Position numbers and translations under genes: made by a program. This document shows positions 31,795 through 32,084 of a stretch of DNA of 32,084 bases, in pieces. The notes beneath the pieces are model-generated. The model made no database searches. It was not told the DNA's origin and was given only the letters and a program-made list of their open reading frames with translations. Each line of letters starts with the position of its first letter. Within the stretch, counting starts at the first letter, position 1. The stretch comes from a bacterium. GTDB lineage: Bacteria; Lindowbacteria; 2-12-FULL-62-27. The DNA lies in contig JACQOF010000049.1 of assembly GCA_016202645.1 (NCBI GenBank), forward strand, positions 1-32,084, in the 5' to 3' direction.

Positions 31795-32084
31795 ATGTGG
31801 TGGTGGGCGAATCGAGTTGTGACATCTGTCGGTCTCTGTCTGGCGCTCGGTATTGCGCCTGCCGGATCAGCCTCTCCAGAGTTCTCCACCGACGGCGGGT
31901 CGGCGTCTCTGACGCCGGCCTTTTCGGATACTTCTCCGGTCGATATTTTCCTGCAAACAAAGCCGCAAACGATTTTTTTAAATTTCACACGGACGGATAT
32001 CGGGGTGGTTCTTCAGGCGCTGGCGAAGCTGGCGGACGTGAACATCGTGCCGGACAGGGACGTGACGGGGCCCGTGGATATCCA
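31795..32084 (+). CDS. Secretin (PilQ/GspD-like), N-terminal fragment
   Basis: The first 96 codons of a gene that runs off the right edge. MWWWANRVVTSVGLCLALGI followed by APAGSAS is a Sec signal peptide, so the product is exported. Residues about 62-96 (LNFTRTDIGVVLQALAKL, then ADVNIVPDRDVTGPVDI) match the STN/N0-type domain found at the start of secretin periplasmic regions, as in PilQ of type IV pili or GspD of type II secretion. The fragment is too short to decide between them. It begins 70 bases after rseP, so it may belong to the same transcript or have its own promoter; a TATACT lies right before the ATG but has no good -35. Confidence 0.75.
   Translation, partial: MWWWANRVVTSVGLCLALGIAPAGSASPEFSTDGGSASLTPAFSDTSPVDIFLQTKPQTIFLNFTRTDIGVVLQALAKLADVNIVPDRDVTGPVDI

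Overview
This is a gene-dense, GC-rich bacterial chromosome segment. The organism appears to be diderm: it has an RseP-type site-2 protease, a secretin, a FecR-type lipoprotein, Wzy/WaaL-type membrane ligases and a periplasmic Deg protease. The combination (GH57 branching enzyme, HEPN-tailed siroheme reductase, ATP-cone nucleoside kinase, ligase-TPR pair) suggests an uncultured diderm lineage of the Omnitrophota kind, but this is a guess. I saw no rRNA, tRNA or CRISPR array, and no stretch over about 300 bases lacks a gene.

Layout. 1-3453 (+): end of cobJ, a small DUF559 endonuclease-like gene between inverted repeats, cobM, and a GH57 glucan branching enzyme; neighbouring genes overlap as ATGA. 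3529-3828 (-): Rieske ferredoxin. 3958-6006 (+): DinG/XPD-type helicase. 6091-7257 (-): DHH/DHHA1 phosphoesterase. 7439-13147 (+): short-chain dehydrogenase and two tandem paralogous O-antigen-ligase/TPR proteins. 16906-13269 (-): leuB, asd, nitrilase-family amidase and a FecR lipoprotein as one probable operon. 16974-19868 (+): nitrite/sulfite reductase with a HEPN tail and a conserved unknown gene. 23832-19872 (-): a protein with two RNA-polymerase-alpha-CTD-like modules, a membrane transglutaminase-like protein, a DegP/HtrA-like protease and a peroxiredoxin. 23925-32084 (+): a long probable operon with ATP-cone nucleoside kinase, murG, def, fmt, TPR protein, dxr, rseP and the start of a secretin, covering peptidoglycan, translation initiation, isoprenoid and envelope-stress functions.

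The most unusual layer is the repeats. At least three unrelated repeat families share one geometry: two arms in inverted orientation around a short spacer. Family A (C-rich/G-rich palindromic arms) occurs as two gene-less 93-bp units, as one solo arm, and as a pair flanking the DUF559 gene. This resembles REP/BIME elements flanking their RAYT transposase, but with a different nuclease family. Family B (tandem GGGAGAAA, able to form G-quadruplexes) lies between convergent genes, supplies the C-terminus and stop codon of two proteins, and has one arm inserted in frame inside leuB. Family C is the common CCCGCGAAAGCGGG palindrome pair. Several proteins therefore carry repeat-encoded tails or loops, and family A appears to supply ribosome-binding sites.
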